A DNA stretch of 64,000 bases. Origin: Prunus persica. Taxonomy: Eukaryota; Streptophyta; Magnoliopsida; Rosales; Rosaceae. How positions within the stretch are numbered: the first letter of the stretch is position 1; every line of letters begins with the position of its first letter. Below are positions 59,254-64,000 of this stretch, one piece after another. The notes below the pieces were generated by a model, which was not told the DNA's origin, searched no databases, and was given only the letters and a program-made list of their open reading frames with translations. Both the position numbers and the translations under genes were made by a program. Location: positions 23,446,522 to 23,510,521 of the forward strand of contig NC_034014.1 of assembly GCF_000346465.2 (NCBI RefSeq), written 5' to 3'.

Positions 59254-61229
59254 AGTTGTTGCAGTCGCCGGTGGAAGTAAATGGGACATCTCACTTTGCA
59301 GTGGTCCAGGGTCCTTTCTTGGTTCTGTTTCTCCAAGCAAAATATGCTTCAGTGGTGATTGATGCGGGCTGCTGCATTTATGATCTTACCAAATTATAAA
59401 TTGGTAGCACTAGTTCCAGATGGATGGAAATCTTTACTTATGGTGGTATGTCAGCAACATATAGTGCAACTGCTCTAAAACAAAGGATGGTGGTGGGATG
59501 AATGGATACAATGTGTAGCACATACAGTATCGAAAGAATGAGAGGAACAGAATATGTTTTGAGAACATTACAAAAGGTTATGATCGATATCCTCCCTGGT
59601 GTCTGTAAAACAAAGGAACCATAGAACAAGCTTCTACTGTAGCCATCTGAAGTTTCTGTGTGTATCATTTTGATCCTTATTACTACCGTTGTATTCATTG
59701 TCACTTGTTTGTAACAATTTTGGATGTAAATTCTGTTTTTACCATATAAATGCGCTAGTTTCAGGAAAACATTGTTTCTCTTGACGTAACCATTCAATTA
59801 CCTCGTGTTGCTGTTCTACTGCCTCAGAAGGGACCGGCTTTAAACTTATAAGAAGATGAGAGGCCCCCTTGGCAAGGTTCTCTTAAACAAGGCCAAATGG
59901 CTAATGGAGCCCTGTTTGACATAATTGTAGCCTGGCCTTTTCTTTAGTGTGAGATTATTCCCTTTGTCTCTTTGGCTCTCTTTTTCTTTTGACATTTCCT
60001 GTTCTCTACTCTAAATCTAATTCGCACACATGGTTGAAAAGGTCTTTAAAAGTAAATTATGCTTCCTTCTTTCTGCGATGCTGCCATGATTGATCACCTG
60101 CATTGCATGCATGTGGAAAAGTCCACTGTTGGACTTCTTTATTGTTTGGTCTTTAGGGTTGCGTTCATGATGGAGAGTTAATTAATCACTTCGTCAAAAT
60201 ATGCATTGGTTCATAAAGTTGTATAGGTATAGTGTTTTTTTTTTTTTTTTTTCAATGTTGGAAGAAGTTTTAGTCTTAATAATTTAAAGTATGGGACATA
60301 TATGCCAAATTAGGTTCCTTTGTGTCTTTGTGATGAGGAATATTGTATAATGATAATACTGCGACAACAGTAATAGTAAATAATTTTTCTTTTACATACC
60401 CTATTGAAAATATAGGCTTTGCGTTAGCATTGGAAAGTTTGGGAATAAGACGTCAATTCAAATTCATCACATGCTATTCACAGTGAATGCAAAGTTTGGG
60501 AAATGAGACTTCAAATCGAATTCATCACACATGTTCAAAGTGAATGGTTGATTGTTAGAAGGGAAAGAAAAATATTAATGGCATATCATTCATGATTATG
60601 ATATATTGGGGGCAAAGAATCCAAATTGAACATTGACATGTATTTCATCCATGAGATTGATCTATGCTAGGTGTAAGAGTAATATTTTGTACATTGATTG
60701 TATCAGTATTATTTGTGTCAGAAGTATTATTTACATTGTATTTCAGCTCATCATTTACGGCCGATATAACTTTCTCATAAACTATAGCTCAAATGACATA
60801 AAATCAAATCCTAGGTTAGTTGGATGTTTGATAACAACCTCAATCATATCATTATCATAACAACCGTGTCAATCATTGATATCATAACGATCGTTGTTTA
60901 TGTTTTATCGTATCTAATATCTATATGATCGATTAGATCGTTAAAATAAAAAAAATAACTTTTTTTTTTCCTTTTTTGATTAGAAGTAATAAAAGCATCA
61001 ACAAAATTAGTCTACCTTCTACTATTCCTAAAAATTTAGGTCTTCATAGAATCACTTGAAAAGTTGTAAAAAATTAGGTCATGTTGAGTAACCTCTATGT
61101 CCAAGTCCTTGCAAAATAAGAAAAAAAACCCGTTCCCTTTGTGATATGATCCCAATATGCCAATAATCCTTATTTTTCGTCCTTTCCAGTGAATTAACTA
61201 ATAACGCTTTTTTTCTCAAAGTAAAATTC
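59254..61229. other. Spacer between PGK-TrmB and TKI1
   Basis: Begins with the 3' UTR of the fusion gene. A poly-T tract at 60235-60252 and two diverged copies of AAGTTTGGGAATnAGACnTCAA (about 60436 and 60491) are the only structures seen. Confidence 0.6.
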
Positions 61230-64000
61230 GTTCCTTTTTCGAACTGTAGACGTCTGTCGGAAGATTCTATCCGGTTTTTGTTCGCATTTCTTCAATCTCA
61301 GAAGCTCGTCCGTTCGATTTTAGGGTTTTCTGGGTTCTTCGAAATTTCTATCAGGTAATTTATGAGTGCGAATTCTCCAGATTCATTGATTTATGTGGTT
61401 GACAGAGCATAAGTTGATTGATTATTTGCTTGTGTAGTTGGAAACCCTAGCCGTCGTTTGGCTGCTGGGAAAGTTAAGAAATTACAATTAGGGTTTTTTT
61501 TTCAATATTTCTTTTGTACTTCTGTGGATTTTTTTGATATGAAAAGGCTAATTTTAACTCTACATATCGAGGAAAAAAAAAAGTTTTCTGAGGTAGAGTT
61601 CAGTTGAGGAGTTGTGATTTGGATCTAAATTCTTGAAGAGTATATTCTCCATGTCTATTGTTGTTTTCTTGCATTTTTTTAGCTACTGATTACAGTTCTC
61701 TTTTATTTTTTATTTTGATTACTGGAGTTCAATTTCTTGCTTAACTTTTACTGAATTAGATTGTTTTTTCTGTAAGCCAATGTAGGCTCTGTTTGCCAAA
61801 CTGGATGCTAAAATGATAAAGGATTTGTTAGCATGAGCATGATTTGATATTACTATTTGCCCGGTTTGGAGTGCTAGATACACTTCGGGTCTTCTAATAC
61901 AAATTCCTTATTCATGTGAATAGTTTGATTACATTTGTGAGCTTCAGTGCTTGTTTGATGGAGTGCTTTTTTGTGAACTTACTTTCCAATCATTCTCATG
62001 TAAAATTTTACCCAATCAAGGGAAATTTGAAAATTTAGATCTGTTATGTAAATGAACTCCAAAATGCAATCATTTAACATTATGAAGTATCTGGAGAACC
62101 TGAATTTGGGGTGCATGAATGCGCATCTTTTGGTGCATTTGAATGTGTGAACACACTGATTTGGTTGTTGCCTCCTACTAATTTAACTTTGTGTCAATCT
62201 ACTGCATTGCTTTTTCCATGCTAAGCTTAAATCCTCTTGTTACAATTAACAGTCCGGTTTGCACCAAGTTAGAGGTCAAACAAAGTATTGCTTGAAACCC
62301 GGAAGCTGAGAGCATGAGCATATAGGTTATGCATTCAACATGCAGATAGGGTCAACAGTGATCGTGAACTCCGAGGCACATCCTCATCAGGGGGGTTTCT
62401 TTGTTCAGGATGGAGGTCCAGGTTTAGCTCCATCCACCTCAAATCACGTTGCACTGCAGCAGCCTGGTATACTTTATGCGATCAATTCATATGTCACTTA
62501 CTTATTATGGGCTTTCTTCTGATTATTTTACCTTCCAAAGTACAAATTTCCACCTTCTAATTGTTGTGAATTTGCAGTGAAAAAACCAACCAGGCAATGG
62601 GCTGCTTGGACACACCAAGAGGAGGAAAGTTTCTTTGCTGCTTTACGACAAGTTGGCAAGGCATGCTCCTGTCCTTGGTTTTTTTGGTAATTAAATATTT
62701 TACACATAAAAATCCCTAACTGTGCTATACTTTGCAGAATTTTGAAAAGATAACTTGTCGTGTTCAAAGTAAAAACAAGGATCAGGTATTTTCTAGAACA
62801 ATTACTTTTGGCTCTTTCCATTCAGTGGTTGATTGATTCTCCTGTCAACATCTTGATTTTGATTTTCTTTCTCTTTTCCCTTCATGGTTTCCAGGTCAGA
62901 CATTATTATTATCGTCTTGTGAGGCGTATGAACAAGCTGCTGGGTCCAGGATTATATTTGGATTCCAAAAATTCTAAAGATACTAATGCTGCTATGCTTC
63001 GATGGTAAGATTAATTATCAATCAGTTTTGTCATTTTTCTTACCTTTGGAGATCCTCTAAAAAGATTGCAGCCTGGAGTTGGATCTTAGTTTTTAACAGT
63101 TACTGTTGGGAGCATTTGACCCAATATCTTTTGTAGAGAATCTGTTGTTGATAATATGGCTTAAAGACGTCATGATTTTTTTGTCCAAATTGTCTTGTTA
63201 AATAGAAATACAAATGCGCAGAGAATTATACGTTTTGTGTGACTTTTGCAGGTGGTCGTTGCTGGAAAAGTATAGCTGCAAAGCATCAAAGCTTCACTTG
63301 AAGCCCCGAAGATTTAAGATCTTTATAGAAGCATTGGTTAGTAAAAACATTAATTTTAATCCAGGACTATGTTCCATTATGTGTGTGTGTGTGTGTATAA
63401 TATATATATATATATATTTGTTGGATAAAGCAAGATTTTTCATTTATTTGATAGAGTAGAATTTTACTGACCACCAATAGCCATGATACACCATTGCCTC
63501 TCAACTCATCACTTGCCATGTGTTATGCTTGGGGTGGTAAAGGTGCACCATGGTTAATGTAGTTGAGCAAAAGTGCACTATGTCTGATATTGATATATTA
63601 CACTGGTCTTGGACTTACTGTCATGTTTTTTGCATAAAGGAACACCAACTCCTGAAAGACCGGAAGAAGAGTGTTAGGAAACGGCCTTCTCAGGGGGAAA
63701 ACTGCCCTCCTAATGCTCCAAGCACAGTTTCCAATCAGAATAGACCATCAGGACATGATAATCGCACAGTTAAACTGGTTCTTGTTGACAGTCACAATAT
63801 TCAGAAATTAGGACCTGGAAAAGCGTCATTAAAGCGCAATGTAAATATAGGTGTTAATCGTAGCAACAAAGGAGACTCAAGTACCATGAAACCTGCTAGA
63901 CAACGACGAAAACCAGGTGATTCTTTTTGTTAGTCTAGCCACTTTTGCATAGTCTATCCTTTACAGAAGCTAGGGTATGTGGTCCTTTAATTCTAATTTC
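61230..64000 (+). CDS. TKI1: TSL-kinase interacting protein 1-like, SANT/Myb domain, 5' part
   Basis: Nuclear SANT/Myb-like protein named for binding the TOUSLED kinase; its role is probably in chromatin or transcription. A non-coding first exon probably ends at about 61352 (ATCAG|GTAATT), and the second starts near 62252. Coding exons: 62340-62466, 62578-62660, 62738-62785, 62895-63004, 63252-63336, 63640-63916; the gene continues past the right edge. The SANT domain runs WAAWTHQEEESFFAALRQVG, then KNFEKITCRVQSKNKDQVRH and YYYRLVRRMNKLLGP. Next come AAMLRWWSLLEKYSCKASKL and LHLKPRRFKIFIEALEHQLL, then a basic Ser/Pro/Asn-rich region. The intron after 62660 begins with GC (AAG|GCATGC), needed to keep the conserved VGKNFEK. 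The start ATG is the first in the frame joining the SANT exon. Confidence 0.9.

Noticed and set aside
1..64000. CRISPR arrays, operons, ribosome binding sites
   Set aside because: The window is plant nuclear DNA; the repeats seen are microsatellites, tandem duplications and transposon ends, not spaced CRISPR repeats.
1..64000. tRNA or rRNA genes
   Set aside because: Box-B-like sequences occur only in SINE-like contexts; no cloverleaf with intact stems was found by eye.

Overview
This is a 64-kb piece of a plant nuclear chromosome. The evidence is small exons with GT-AG (and two GC-AG) introns, organelle-targeted gene products, plant-only families (filament-like plant protein, HIPP, SAUR, TSL-kinase interacting protein) and AT-rich spacers carrying MITEs, SINEs, LINE debris, LTR-retroelement and endogenous pararetrovirus fragments. 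The gene sequences look eudicot, perhaps Rosaceae; the family-level guess is inference only.

Layout. 1-2.6 kb (+): 3' part of a filament-like plant protein (FPP7-type) gene with a frame-disrupted tail. 3.5-5.7 kb (-): 11-exon gene for a conserved, probably plastid protein of 344 aa. 5.7-9.8 kb: spacer with a Tourist-like MITE, a G-box cluster and a fragment of a CSLA-type glycosyltransferase. 9.8-14.6 kb (-): organellar histidyl-tRNA synthetase, 10 exons, 492 aa. 14.6-18.7 kb: spacer with a long-inverted-repeat element. 18.7-20.8 kb (+): two-domain HIPP metallochaperone, 339 aa. 20.8-31.5 kb: gene-free, AT-rich, with SINE, LINE, hAT-MITE, minisatellite and hairpin. 31.6-32.2 kb (-): NDR1/HIN1-like (LEA_2) gene with a homopolymer frameshift. 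32.4-36.7 kb: nested repeat island (LTR and gag fragment, pararetrovirus polymerase fragment, hAT-MITE, two-pore K+ channel pseudogene, inverted-repeat element). 37.3-38.6 kb (+): acylphosphatase; its promoter region has a second copy 6 kb upstream. 38.6-43.5 kb: spacer. 43.6-44.0 kb (+): SAUR. 46.1-47.5 kb (-): thylakoid lumenal 15-kDa TPM protein. 48.6-49.1 kb (-): small complex I subunit. 49.9-51.1 kb (+): TAF8. 52.1-54.2 kb (-): EMC5/membrane magnesium transporter. 54.6-59.3 kb (+): phosphoglycerate kinase-like domain fused to a TrmB-like tRNA methyltransferase. 62.3 kb to the right edge (+): TSL-kinase interacting protein 1.

The genes are independent housekeeping units, not a pathway, although several act in organelles (HisRS, TLP15, complex I subunit, PGK-TrmB). 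Two divergent pairs share short upstream regions: complex I subunit/TAF8 and EMC5/PGK-TrmB. Eight multi-exon models close perfectly in frame across inferred introns, which makes the FPP7 tail and the LEA_2 gene, broken near homopolymers, stand out. The most interesting items are the PGK-TrmB fusion with a degraded kinase site, the in-frame junction of an LTR-retroelement gag with pararetrovirus sequence, and the two GC-AG introns.
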